This document shows positions 1-9,803 of a DNA stretch of 60,000 bases, piece by piece. The notes under the pieces were generated by a model that saw only the letters and a list, made by a program, of their open reading frames with translations, was not told the DNA's origin and searched no databases. The position numbers and the translations under genes are program-made. Each line of letters begins with the position of its first letter. Within the stretch, counting starts at the first letter, position 1. The stretch spans positions 87,824,087 to 87,884,086 of the forward strand of contig CM043966.1 in NCBI GenBank assembly GCA_014529385.2, written 5' to 3'. This DNA comes from Adiantum capillus-veneris. Lineage: Eukaryota > Streptophyta > Polypodiopsida > Polypodiales > Pteridaceae.

Positions 1-342
1 GAATGCTATAAGAAAAAGAGAGCTGAAAAAAAACCAAGAGAGAATCCTATGCCTAGAATAAGGGGAAAAGAACAGTTTTTGATGCTTGTAAAAGCTAAAG
101 ATTGTGTTAAGGACAGGATATTTGGCACGTTCTCTAAAGCTCAAGATCCAAAAACAAAAGAGAGCATAAAGGACGTACAAAAACAAAACAAAAAAATCAA
201 AATTTGAAACAAAACCCAAACAAACAAACGAACCAACATTAAACGAGTTTGGAGAAACTAAATGGACCGCAATAGAGAGAAATAAAAAATGTTGAGAGCT
301 TAAGAAAACTCTCAAGGAGGTACCGACAATGGAAATAGAAAG
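1..342 (+). other. A-rich stretch with a lysine-rich open frame, unassigned
   Basis: Frame 1 is open from base 1 to a stop near 207 and encodes a very basic, Lys/Glu-rich peptide with no motif I recognise. From about 180 to 340 the sequence is A-rich with stops. It lies directly upstream of an RNase H remnant, where reverse transcriptase would be expected, but no RT motif is visible. It may be unrelated DNA joined to a truncated element. Confidence 0.25.
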
Positions 343-792
343 TTGGACTACCCCATTAGCTACACTACTACAAAGCGAGAAGGTTTAGCTATGATTTATG
401 CAGTACAAAAATTCCGCTACTACTTTCTTTCCAACAAGTTTGTTTTCTTTGTGGATCATCAAGCCTTGTTGTATCTAGTAAATAAACCTTGTTCCACAGG
501 AAGAATTACACGATGGTTGTTAATTCTCCTTGAGTTTGATTTTACCGTTGTAGTGAGGACTGGTAAAAAACATGTCATGGCGGATTATTTGTCTCGCATA
601 CCCAATGGTGAAGCCCCTACAGAAGTCAATGATGAATTGCCTGATACTTCTCTATTCCTAGTCGAGACCATACCTGAATGGAGTGAGAAGATTGTGAACT
701 TTCTAGTTAATGGTTTTCCACCCAAAGAGCTTCGTAAGGACATAGCTCAAAAACTATTAAAAGAATGTGAACCTTATTCTCTCATTGCATGA
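343..792 (+). pseudogene. Ty3/gypsy RNase H and pol tether fragment
   Basis: This 149-codon open segment matches the second half of a Ty3-type RNase H. Visible features are a YTTTKREGLAMIYAVQKFRYY segment (KREGLA in place of the usual TEREGLA), FFVDHQALLYL with the catalytic-region Asp, and the terminal HVMADYLSRI (the ADxLSR signature). About 60 residues of the pol linker that normally precede integrase follow. The reading begins inside the domain, so the apparent start is not a true start; the N-terminal RNase H and all RT are missing. A stop at 790 separates it from the integrase zinc-binding region. The enzyme would remove RNA from the RNA/DNA hybrid during reverse transcription; this copy is truncated. 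Confidence 0.85.
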
Positions 793-1915
793 ACTCTCTA
801 CTGGGTAGGGAAGGACAATATTCTTAGACGTTGTGCCCATGAGGATGAGTATTTATACATACTGCAAGAACCCCACATGGGTATATCCAGAGGACATTTC
901 TCAGGGGAACTAATAGCTAGAAAGGTGTTGTAATGAGGCTATTGGTGGCCTACCTTATTTAAGGATGCATCACTTTTTCCAAAAGGATGTGATGAATGCC
1001 AACGCTACAAGATCACACAACGAAAGGATAAGATGCCCTTACATCCTGTTAAAGTGACTCAACCATTTGAAAAATGGGGTTTGGACTTTGTAGGCCCAAT
1101 TAGTCTGGCAGCTCGTAGCACTCAATCTCGATATATTATCATTGCCACTGACTATGTGACAAAGTGGGTGGAAGCCAGGGCGACACTAAGGCTGATGCGA
1201 GGTCAACTGCCAAGTTTCTCTTTGAGAATATTATTACAAGATTTGGTTGTCCCTTTGAGATTGTGAGTGACAATGGTACTCATTTTATAAATGGAGTGAT
1301 AAAAGAACCCTCACTATCAACTTCATGATAGCTCACCATAAGTCCACACCTTATTATCCACAAGCAAATGGCCAAGCTGAGAGCACCAACAAGACCTTAA
1401 TCTCTATCCTAACCAAACCAGTGGAAGCTCATCGCACAAATTGGGAATTAAAGCTGACTTCAGCTTTATGGGCTTTTTGTATTGTGTATGAAGTTGCCAT
1501 TAACTGCACACCGTTTAAGATGGTGTATGGCCAAGAAGTGGTTATGCCATGGGAGTTTGTCATTCCTAGTCTTCGAGTAGCTTCTCAAGAAGGTTGGGAT
1601 GGTAACCCCTTAGTTGAGCGATTATATATCCTTGAAACGCTAAATGAAGAGAGACAATTAGCTGTGCAAAATGCACTTGTGGAGAAGGATAGAAGGAAAA
1701 AATGGTTTGATCGTCATCTAAAGAACAAAGATATTAATGTTGGTGATAAAGTCCTTATGTATGGAGTGCGTAATGAGAAGAAAAAGTTGAAATATGCGGG
1801 AAAAGGACCATATAGAGTATCCCACAAGGGACCATTTATGTGGAGACTCTTGATGGAGTTGAAACCATCGGATTTCTCAATGGTAGCAAATTCAAAAGGT
1901 ACTATGATCCTCTAA
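793..1915 (+). pseudogene. Ty3/gypsy integrase remnant (H2C2, catalytic core, C-terminus)
   Basis: The region reads as integrase across three frames. An H2C2 zinc-binding segment lies at about 865-1005 (PHMGISRGHFSG, then CDECQRY), with a double stop before GYWWPTLFKD. The core begins at about 1060 with KWGLDFVGPI (first Asp). The frame then slips near 1185 to continue with VSDNGTHF (second Asp), and slips again near 1300 into PQANGQAESTNK (catalytic Glu). The C-terminus near 1795-1840 carries a GKGPYRV segment, the GPY/F-type motif of Ty3 integrases. All three acidic residues survive, but two frameshifts and the stops make the copy inactive. It follows the RNase H remnant in the expected pol order and is followed by a protease-like domain, which is not the usual order. 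Confidence 0.88.
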
Positions 1916-1965
1916 GCTAGGAAGAGCTACATGCCATCCATCAAAAAAAGGCAGCCAAGGCATAA

Positions 1966-2223
1966 ACAAAATCGAATAAGATACAAGCTCAAGCTAAGGC
2001 TAAAGAGCAACAACAACGTATAATACGCCAACAAGAGGCCAACCTTGGAGTTACACATGCATTCCACATTGAAATAGAGAATGCTTGGTTGGACTTTGAC
2101 ACACCTCTACGATATCCTATTGAAATAAATAGCACCTATGAAAAAGTGCTATATAACGCCTTATTGGACACGGGTGCTAAATATAATCTGTTGTCATATG
2201 GAGTTTGGTGCAGCATTCTGTGA
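1966..2223 (+). pseudogene. Post-integrase retropepsin-like domain (DTGA)
   Basis: An open frame runs from just after a TAA at 1963-1965 to a TGA at 2221-2223. It begins with a Gln/Lys/Ala-rich tether of about 30 residues and then reads into YNALLDTGAKYNLLSYGVW. The D-T-G-A at 2167-2178, followed by N-L-x-S-Y, is the retroviral-type aspartic protease active-site loop. The flap and the second half are lost. The placement is odd: in most Ty3 elements protease lies between gag and RT, whereas this one follows integrase. A comparable domain follows integrase at 17822-18142. The homology call rests on the short motif and the shared context. Confidence 0.6.
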
Positions 2224-2312
2224 TCTATCCCTTTCCACAGTCTGCCATTGGCTTTGGAGTTACACTGATTGAATCACATGGTTTTGAGGTGATAGGGAAA
2301 GACATATTTTAG

Positions 2313-2933
2313 TTTAGGTACCCAAATTTGATCATTTCCATCATAGTAGCCTTGGGCTTCTAATAGTCATTTTGGAATCCATCGTGATTTGGTCTTGACT
2401 CTCCTAGAGCGCACTCTTGGTTTTCCATGAGAAGTTTTTCTTGAAATGGATGGAAGGGTTGAGGTGTCTAGAAGTAAGGCCTTGGGAACCCATTGATATG
2501 TACTCTTAGGTCGTGCATGTTGATTACTTGCAATATTATTGCTTGCTACAACTACAAGGGTTGAAGTGCTAGGCTCATGGGCATCCAACAAGGACAAGTT
2601 AAACACTTTTGAATCTTGGCTATCCTGCAACTTCACTAGAGTCTGCAATGTAGGTGACTTTGCTTCAAGGATAGGGGTAAGAGTCGGTGGTCGCGTTGTG
2701 ACACTACCAGTACCCCAATCAATAGTGCATTTGGTTGCCAACATCCACGTGCGTCCAAGGTGTATGCTGCCCTCCATAGTTCTAGCAGGCATGGCCAAAA
2801 AGTCTTGAGCTACAACCCCATTGTCATAACTGATAGAAGTGTGCCATATACCAAAAATTATAGTTTTTTCCTTGTTGACACCCTTGACTTGGATAACACT
2901 CTCAGATAGAGGTGGCTTCTCTAACTGACACAC
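2313..2933 (-). pseudogene. Tryptophan-module (WxPK) accessory ORF remnant, inverted
   Basis: On the minus strand a 188-codon frame runs 2933 to 2367. After one TGA it continues to about 2313. It contains YQWVPKALL (WVPK at 2481-2492), SRWIPK (2370-2381) and, past the stop, LLEAQGYYDGNDQIWVPK (IWVPK at 2313-2327). The same module type occurs on the minus strand at 7337-8333 and on the plus strand at 18380-18861. No enzymatic domain is recognised; the remainder is Ser/Thr/Lys-rich. It lies tail to tail with the protease-like domain at 1966-2223, whereas at 17.8-18.9 kb both lie on the same strand. An inversion or separate insertion is therefore likely. Confidence 0.55.
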
Positions 2934-3659
2934 CTATTCCAGAGCTAGTTTAAGTTCCAAGGCAAAACCAAATTATTCCACCTAGCTCAGGAAGGGGGGA
3001 GTCCCATGAAGCTTCTAGCTCCTCATGTAATGCATCCATAGAGGTAAAAGCTTCTCCACAGCCTCCACCTACAATAGTGGACCTCCATGAAGCTACAAAG
3101 GAATCCACACCTCCAGTGTTCAAGAATCACCTGATGAACCACTTCAAGTTTGATCCTAGGAGAGTACCTTACCACCCTTACAACTCAATGAGGCACCTAA
3201 GGTAATAGAAAACTATTGGCAAAAATCCTCACCAATTACCAACTAGAACAATTGGTTACAAAGGGTCACGAGCACATTTCAAACAATATGATCTACTCAA
3301 GGAAGGGGGGAGTCCTCACTCATGTCAATATTTTGGATCCCCATCCTCTTAAATTTTTGTCCCTGACATCTGAACTCTGCAATTGAGGGATTGTATATAC
3401 ATAGCCTTATACTAGTTCTAGCAAACAAACAAAAAAAGATAACAAATAGTAAAAGAGCAAGAGCTACTAGCAACGAGAGAGGCCTTATCATATCCTACAC
3501 ATAAGTCAAAATTCACCATGTCACATCAAGCAGCACACGAAAACAACTCTTATGTTCTAGAGATCTAACCAAATCTACCGGTATTCTCAAAGATGGCTAG
3601 TTCACTAGAGGCATGCGCTTCTATTTTTTTATGAAAGGTACCCTTTTTATTTTTCTCAA
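2934..3659. other. No recognised gene; two polypurine-tract-like sites
   Basis: I see no conserved coding frame here. Two nearly identical purine runs of the form AGGAAGGGGGGAG lie at 2989-3001 and about 3299-3312 on the plus strand. They resemble the polypurine tract at 5722-5733 (minus strand) that precedes an LTR. Neither is followed at once by an obvious TG-initiated LTR. Short open frames on either strand look like chance. Confidence 0.4.
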
Positions 3660-4015
3660 GTGTTTCACATCTGCTACCCTGTACTTTCTTGCGAATGGGA
3701 TTTGGTAGAGAGACTTGCACGTGAGAGAATTTTTGAGGAGTTAAAATGGCTGATACGTCTATGGTTAACTAGTGATCCCTACCCAGAGCGAATGTTTCTC
3801 CAGTGGCACATGCTTTTTTTTTTGCACAAGATGAGTATCCACGCATAGCGAGGTTCTTGATTAATACGCTTGTGCAAGAGGATGATGAACAAGAAATAAT
3901 AGAGACCGAGGAAGACTATGGCCTCACAAAAAATGATTTCATTTATCTAGATGATGAGGATAGAGGCCTAGCCTTAGGGTGGCCACCCGGTTTATATAAT
4001 ATCCTCTTTCCTTGA
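3660..4015 (+). pseudogene. Unrecognised ORF of about 118 codons, broken at a poly-T run
   Basis: Two overlapping frames (3660-3848 and 3803-4015) make one continuous-looking protein if a single slip is allowed at the poly-T run near 3810-3821. The product would be charged, with a Trp/Leu-rich first half and an acidic second half (VQEDDEQEIIETEEDYG), ending in a Trp-Pro-Pro-rich tail. I do not recognise the family. It lies just upstream of a plus-strand LTR at 4314, where the 3'-terminal gene of an element would lie. The minus-strand ORF at 32254-32641 is also short and also lies just before a polypurine tract and LTR; I see no convincing sequence match between the two. Confidence 0.35.
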
Positions 4016-4313
4016 TTCTAAAAGGGATGATAGATAGGTAGGTTAGGGGTCTAGATTGTGTTTTGAGTTTGTTTTCTAGGAGTTTTAATTTTTCCACATT
4101 GACATGCCTCCTAGAGGTATAGTGCCTTGTTGTTTGTTATTGTTATGTAGGACTTATATGGATTTCCATCCACATGGCTAAGGACATCTGCTTCGACAAA
4201 ATCAGCAACTCCATACCTCCAGGTGTACTACTTTCCATGATTCATGATGGTGGATATGTATAATTGCTAATTCTGGTTTTTCATGGTTTGTTTGAGTGCA
4301 ATAGTTATGTTTG

Positions 4314-4812
4314 TGTTTGAGGATAGATCAAACGGGCATCCACCTGGCCGGACACGTAGCCGGACACCACATTTATAGTTTATAATTTTGCCGAGCTAGT
4401 GTAGTAATATCATGTGTAAATCCTGATTCCAGAGTAATGGATCAATTCCCTAGTTGTAATGCTGTCATGTTATTTGTAAAGAACCGTGTAAGCCGGCCTC
4501 TGGCCATTTAGAATGCGCTAGGTATAAATGTCAATAACCTTAATGTAAAAGGAAGGCTTATCTTTAGAAGAAGAAGGGAGCTAAAAAATGTACGCTCAAG
4601 CTACGAGCTACTCCAACTTGTAATCATCGCTGCTAATGATTGGGTAATCCATTTTCAAATCTGAAACTTGCATTGTGTTCGTCTCTCTTTGCTCTTTAAA
4701 TTAAGTGTAAGCATTGTCAGTTTTGCTGTGGTTCACGACTATGTGTCTGTGAGCTATAATTGCAGATTTGAGTGCTTAAATTGCTATTTTTAGTTGTTTT
4801 GACCATAGGTAG
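4314..4812 (+). repeat. LTR A1 (partial), plus orientation, left arm of an inverted repeat
   Basis: It begins TGTTTGAGGATAGATC and matches the reverse complement of 5228-5720 along most of its length. A TATA-like GGTATAAATG lies at 4521-4530. It has no clear polypurine tract before it and no convincing primer-binding site after it. The match to the right arm fades after about 4812. The two arms face each other with about 415 bases between them. Confidence 0.65.
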
Positions 4813-4869
4813 CGGGTCACTGCGACGGACGTCTACAACATAGCTTTCTGGCACTAACATAATGTCAAT

Positions 4870-5720
4870 ACTCAGGGAAAGTGACTTGGATGGGGCATGG
4901 AGACTCTATGAGATCATCAATCTCACGAAGTGAACCTTAACAAGCAAACACACTAACTCTACAAGAAAACCAACACTCAATGATCAGGGAAATCTGCCTA
5001 TGTCCTTTCTCACAGCTCTATGTCATCATGCCATTTCGACACTCGAACGGACTCGAAATGCAACGAAACTTTAGGAGGAGGTCTAGGACACCTAGGGGCA
5101 CTATCCTAGCAAGTTTGGTCGCGATTCGACAGGGTACAAAAATCACGATCCATCATGAAAAAGGTCCTGAAATTGCAACAGATCAATTCAGAAAGGTCGC
5201 CCTATGGTCTAAGAACACTCTTTTATGGTCAAAACGACTAAAAACAATGATTACGCACTCAAATATGCAATTATAGCTCATGAACGCGTAGTCGCAAACC
5301 ACAACAAAACTGACAATGCTTACACTTAATTTAAAGAGCAAAGAGAGAGGAACACAATGCAGGTTTTGGAATTGAAAACAGATTACCAAATCATTAGTTG
5401 CGTCGATTACAAGTTTGGAGCAGCTCGTAGCTTGAGTGTACGTTTTCTGAGCTCTTTTCTTCTTCTCAAGATAAGCCTCCTTTCACATTAAGGTTATTGA
5501 CATTTATACCTAGGGCATTCTAAATGGCCAGTGGGGCCGGCTCACACGGACCTTTACAAATAACATGACAGCATTACAACTCAGGGAATTGATCCATTAC
5601 TCTGGAATCAGGATTTACACAGAGTATTACTACACTAGCTCAACAAAATAATAAACTATAAATGTGGTGTCCGGCTACGTGTCCGGCCAGGTGGATGCCC
5701 GTTTGATCTATCCTCAAACA
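4870..5720 (-). repeat. LTR A2, minus orientation, 3' LTR of the 5.7-9.8 kb unit
   Basis: Read on the minus strand it starts TGTTTGAGGATAG at 5720, directly after a purine tract, as a 3' LTR should. The TATA-like element is at about 5502-5509. The portion down to about 5228 is the right arm of the inverted repeat with 4314-4812. By eye the stretch 4870-5190 resembles 31370-31640, which lies at the same place beyond another minus-strand LTR, so the LTR may be about 850 bases long. The inner boundary is uncertain. Confidence 0.6.
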
Positions 5721-5721
5721 T

Positions 5722-5733
5722 TCCCCCCTTCCT
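5722..5733 (-). promoter_or_regulatory. Polypurine tract of the minus-strand Ty3-related unit
   Basis: The minus strand reads AGGAAGGGGGGAA immediately before the TG that begins LTR A2. This is the expected primer for plus-strand DNA synthesis. The sequence just upstream on the minus strand (a GTGTCAAGGGGCGACA-type segment) also occurs before the LTR at 32215, tying the two units to one lineage. Confidence 0.7.
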
Positions 5734-5929
5734 AATTCTTGTCGCCCCTTGACACGACCTTGTGCAGTCTTGTCATAGGATTGTCTTCAGCTTTGTCTTG
5801 AAGGTTGGTCTTCAGCTTGGGAAGTGCTGTGTTATTGATAGCGCTCCCCCTTCCTTGAGTGATTCATATCTGCCATGTTGTTGATACATGACTTGATCTT
5901 TGATTATCGAGAAAACTTTTCTTCGCATT

Positions 5930-6258
5930 GTGCAATATTCTTTGTTGCCATGTGGACTTTATGATGGGTATGCTTTCCATGTCCACTATAATTTGAGTTG
6001 TCTGCGATAGGTCACCAATATTGAAGCACTTGTGAGCTACGTATGGTTGTTGTGGATAGCTCGCTTGCTGAACTTGTCATTGCTTGATGCTGTAGGCCAT
6101 TTTTTAACTTGCCATTGTTGGGTGGAGCTTTGTTGTCGCCCTTGAAGATAAAAGATGCTCTTGATAAGCATATGGAGACTTGCTGTTTTTTCTCCAAGTT
6201 GTTGTCGATTGATTTGGGTAGCCATTTCCTTATTGTTGATGTAGAAGAATACATACAA
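5930..6258 (-). pseudogene. Distal part of the tryptophan-module ORF
   Basis: The minus-strand frame from 6254 includes IRKWLPKSIDNN (KWLPK at 6213-6227), a Lys/Gln/Ser-rich segment and, past a TGA at 6012, about 25 more codons rich in His and Lys. The KWLPK motif and the position before the polypurine tract suggest a continuation of the module protein at 7337-8333. The two are separated by about 1.1 kb without such motifs. Coding status is uncertain. Confidence 0.4.
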
Positions 6259-7336
6259 GAAGTCGATGGTGAGAATTTCTAGATTAGGGTCTTAAAACCT
6301 GGATGACCAAAGGGAAAAAACCCAGTGGGGAAAAAAGTGCCTTTGGTATACTCTCTTATTGGAGTTGAGCATTTGGACTTGAAGTACTCATCATGCAAGG
6401 TGAGTGCGTTGGAGAAAGAAAGGAAGAGTGCCTAATGCAAGTGCCAACTATGGGACACTCTATATGCTTATGAGAAATTTGTCGAGCAAAAGCATGTAGT
6501 GTAAGAGATGGAGTTGATGGGTGCTTCAAGGAACAAATGTAGCACATGTGACATCAAAGGACGTCTCAATAGCTTCCACGTTTCCAAGAAGGGTTTTCGA
6601 TGTAGAAGCTTCTCCACTCATTCCTCACTGTGTTGAGTGCGTGAGTGTCTTTTGAACTTCCTTCTTCACTTACCACTATACTACAATGACTTTGACTCTT
6701 ATGCTCACCTATACCAGCATGAGTGACACAACGTAATTATACTCAATTCTTCCAGCTTGAGAATAACTAAGACGCTTAGACCACAGAGAATATTACATGA
6801 AGGTTTGGGACTAACGCCTTGCTCATTTCATTAGGAAGAGAATGGGGTGTAGGAGGGCCTCTTTATTTTCCATGGGCTTATGGAGGTGATTAACATTTTA
6901 ACGAATAAGTTTACGCCATGTGTGCAAGAATGGTGGGTGTGTAAGAGATGTGTAAGAGTGGTCAAAGGATGCATTTTTTCCCCCAAAAAGGAGGTGAAAT
7001 TTTTTATGATTTTCAACCTTCCATAACTCCTACATATGATCTCCGATTTGAGTGGAGATCATAGATCTGCAATCTACATGTCGAGCTCTTTCCATAGATA
7101 TGCTACATGATATGGTTTTACTCGTTAGATTTTAAATTCCATTTTGGGGGGAAACTTTGAATTCAAATAAACTAGCTGTTTTGCCTGTTTGAATTCAGAA
7201 GATGTCCTTTGATTACTTTCTTAATACTAAAGCTTTGACTTCCTTAAACTGCCAAATAAAGTGGCCCTCCTAGACCCCATTCTCTTCCTAATGTAGTGGC
7301 TTAGCTGCCCGACTCTAACTTTTATGCCATGTATTT
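6259..7336. other. No recognised gene; hairpin and a CCCACTGGG motif
   Basis: This stretch interrupts the W-motif region on the minus strand. At about 6285-6345 the minus strand reads a T-rich, CCCACTGGG-containing segment like one common near the 3' end of plant copia elements, so foreign element sequence may be present. A perfect 9-bp inverted repeat (ATGATCTCC / GGAGATCAT, 9-base loop) lies at 7036-7062. Short minus-strand frames show no conserved motif. Confidence 0.35.
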
Positions 7337-8333
7337 TTAATGGCGACTTGGACTTACCTGTTCAAGGCCAGAAACCCAATTCCATAAGTTCTTGAAATTT
7401 AGGCCTCTTCCATTGTGTTGGTCTTTGGATGCCACCATTTTGTCAAGTAGGTTGGCATATTTTGGCTCCTCTTGACTTGCTTGTTGTATGTTGATACTTC
7501 TTTGTAAAACAAGTCCTTCAACTCTGATAGGGCTTGATGTAGTCTTTGTGTTAATTTCCATGAGAAGCGATTGTCGAGATGTGTGGGTTCTTTGTGATTG
7601 ATTTTCCACTAGCAATTTTGGAACCCATCTTGTTTTTGGTCCTTGTGTGATCGTCTTAGGCATTTTATCTTCTATAATTTGATGGACACTAAGCTTCAAT
7701 ATCCAAACTTGATGATTTCCATTGTAAAAGCCTTGCTTTTGTAATTGATGACAAGGTATCCATCTGTAGATTGCAGCAGCCTTGGTTGTAATTGGCTTCT
7801 GTTGGCTTTTGGTTGTCATTGCTTGCTTTGGGGTAGAAGCTTGTGCTGCCTGATTTCTTTTCATTGTTCCAGATTGAGCTACAATTTGTGTTAACCATAT
7901 TTGTGTGTTACCTTCATAAAATCTTTGTGCTTCAAGTAGCTTCACTGGAATCATCTGTTGCTTTACCTATTTTTCTTGGGTGACTGGAATAAGGTCTAAG
8001 GTTTGACTTCGGCACCCATACTTCTCGTGTTGCCCGCTTGGAAGGTCTTTTCGTCTGCCTTTTGTTGTTGTTATTTTGATTTCCTGAGTTTTTTGTATTC
8101 CGTTGATAGCTTGGCTTGCTCCTTGTAGAACTCTTTGGTTGAGGCGAGTATATCCAGGCTATTACTTTAGGATTTTTGGCCCAAACATTAACGTTTCCTT
8201 GGAAGTAGCCTTGAGCAGTGATTGACTCATTTGATGCTACCCACCCTGTCACCTTTTGTTGTTGTGGTTGAACTTGTGCTTCATGTATCCAAACTGGGTC
8301 TTTGACTTTGATGTGCTCTTTGGATACCAACAC
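7337..8333 (-). pseudogene. Tryptophan-module (WxPK / AQGYYxGNxQxW) accessory ORF
   Basis: Two overlapping minus-strand frames (8333-7932 and 7954-7337) form about 330 codons with one frame change. They hold repeated motifs: ITAQGYFQGNVNVWAKN, REVWVPK (8007-8018), LLEAQRFYEGNTQIWL, YRWIPCHQLQKQGFYNGNHQVW (in two pieces around 7751-7762 and 7690) and TRWVPKLL (7616-7627). The consensus is W-[IV]-P, about six residues, then QG-[FY]-[YF]-x-GN-x-Q-[IV]-W. The spacers are rich in Lys, Gln, Ser and Thr, with no signal peptide or membrane segment. It follows the protease-like ORF at 8519-9780 on the same strand. The function is unknown; repeated aromatic motifs in basic linkers could bind protein or nucleic acid, but that is speculation. 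Confidence 0.55.
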
Positions 8334-8518
8334 TTGGTTGACCTTCTTTGGCTTCTTGTGGATGCTTTTTTGTGATGGAAACTTTGGTTGGTAGACTTTT
8401 TGCTTTGGTTTCTATTGCATTGTCAATGGTTTGGCTCTTCATGTAGAGGCTTCGCGAGAAATTTGATGGAGGCTTGTTGAAGGTAAAGTCGTCTGGCGAG
8501 GTTGATATACTTCAATGT
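8334..8518 (-). other. Spacer between protease-like ORF and tryptophan-module ORF
   Basis: The minus strand is lysine-rich and interrupted by stops between the two ORFs. It may be decayed coding sequence joining them, but I see no W-x-P-K motif in it. Confidence 0.3.
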
Positions 8519-9780
8519 TTACCTTTGCTTTAACTTTTTCCGCGATGGTTGGCAATTTCTTGTGTAAAATTTTTCTTCTATCTCATTGATTGGTGGCTTT
8601 CCCATCATGATCCAAGTTCCATATGTCATTAGATTCTTTGTTGCTTCTAGATCTATTACAGTTGAACATGTGATTTTGAGTCTTGTTTCTCCGTATATGC
8701 TAAATTTGATCATCGTAGGAGACAGACAGTCTTCTTCTTTGTCCGTGTTCTGCTCTTGATCTTGCATTTTCTGAACATTTGACATTGAACTTGGAAAATT
8801 TTTTCCTTCATCTGCATTCATTTGCGCTTTTTCTGTAGTCAATTTCTTTGAAACAACTTTTGTCAAGTTTTCAGGTATGTCAATGATGACATCTTCTCCT
8901 GGTTTCTCTGCTTCTCTCATTTGCACGTTGGCATCATGCTCCATGATGTAGCTATCTGTCTCACATTTTCTGCTTTCACACTCACAAACCTCGTTAGCTT
9001 CCTTCAACACCTTTATCGTAAATACGGGAGTTATATCATACCCTTCCTCATCACAGAATTTAGTCGGGGTCACCTCATTCACACACGCATCAAGAGTCAC
9101 CAGTATTTGATCCCATCCAAAGGGTTCAAATAACTCCTCTGAAAATGGCTCTGGTACATATGCCTCATCTTCTACTGAACACTCTAGGATGCAATCTTCC
9201 TTTCTAAGACTTCCACTCTCAAGAGCTCCGTACATCCAAATATGCGCTTTGCTTTTCAAATCAATTATGGAGTTTAAGTCTTCGCCCGGGGTTTGTACTA
9301 CATCTCTATAAATATGATTTGTGACACTGATTTTTGTTGTGACCTCTTTGTGTCTCAAGTAGATATAGTCATAGCCCCAGTCTTGTACCATTTTGAGCTG
9401 ACGCATGAATGGTCTGCCCAATATGATGTCAAAGTTCTTGCTCTTGTCAAAATTCATTATGGCAAATGTATGCTCATCCTCGATGCCACACGAGGATACA
9501 ATGATTTGTTCTAATATTCCAATCGGTTTCTTTGTGCATCCATCCACTAATTGTGTATCCATCCACTAATTGCAGTTTCATTCGAGTTTTCCTAAGAGCA
9601 GGCTTTCCCCATTTTTTCCATATCTCTTTGGTTGCAATGGCTATTCCTGCCCCACTATCTAAGATAGCAACCGTCTTTACTCCTTTGTACTCAAGAGGTA
9701 AGGTGGTGTTTCCTTCATCTTCTTCATAGTAGTCACCCACCTTATTTACTGGTAGTGGCTTTGTGGATTCTTAGGCATGG
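8519..9780 (-). pseudogene. Ty3-type protease fused through an acidic linker to a second protease-like domain
   Basis: The minus strand begins near 9780 and reads VKTVAILDSGAGIAIATKEI, a retropepsin active site (D-S-G-A). A frameshift near 9555 follows, then FDIILGRPFMRQLKMVQDWG, the conserved ILG-R-P segment. About 190 residues of acidic, Cys-containing linker come next. The 347-codon frame ends with a second retropepsin-like segment (residues about 284-320, CSTVIDLEATKNLMTYGTW) in which D-[ST]-G is replaced by D-L-E. RT, RNase H and integrase are absent between the two domains. Either they were deleted, or this is a non-autonomous derivative. The second domain corresponds to the post-integrase domains at 1966-2223 and 17822-18142. 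Confidence 0.7.
9538..9572. repeat. 19-bp tandem duplication that breaks the protease frame
   Basis: The 16-base string ATCCATCCACTAATTG occurs at 9538-9553 and again at 9557-9572, a period of 19. Nineteen is not a multiple of three. The duplication therefore accounts for the frame change in the protease and for the repeated QLVDG peptide seen in both frames. Confidence 0.85.
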
Positions 9781-9803
9781 TGTCATCCATGTAAGCACAT
9801 AAT

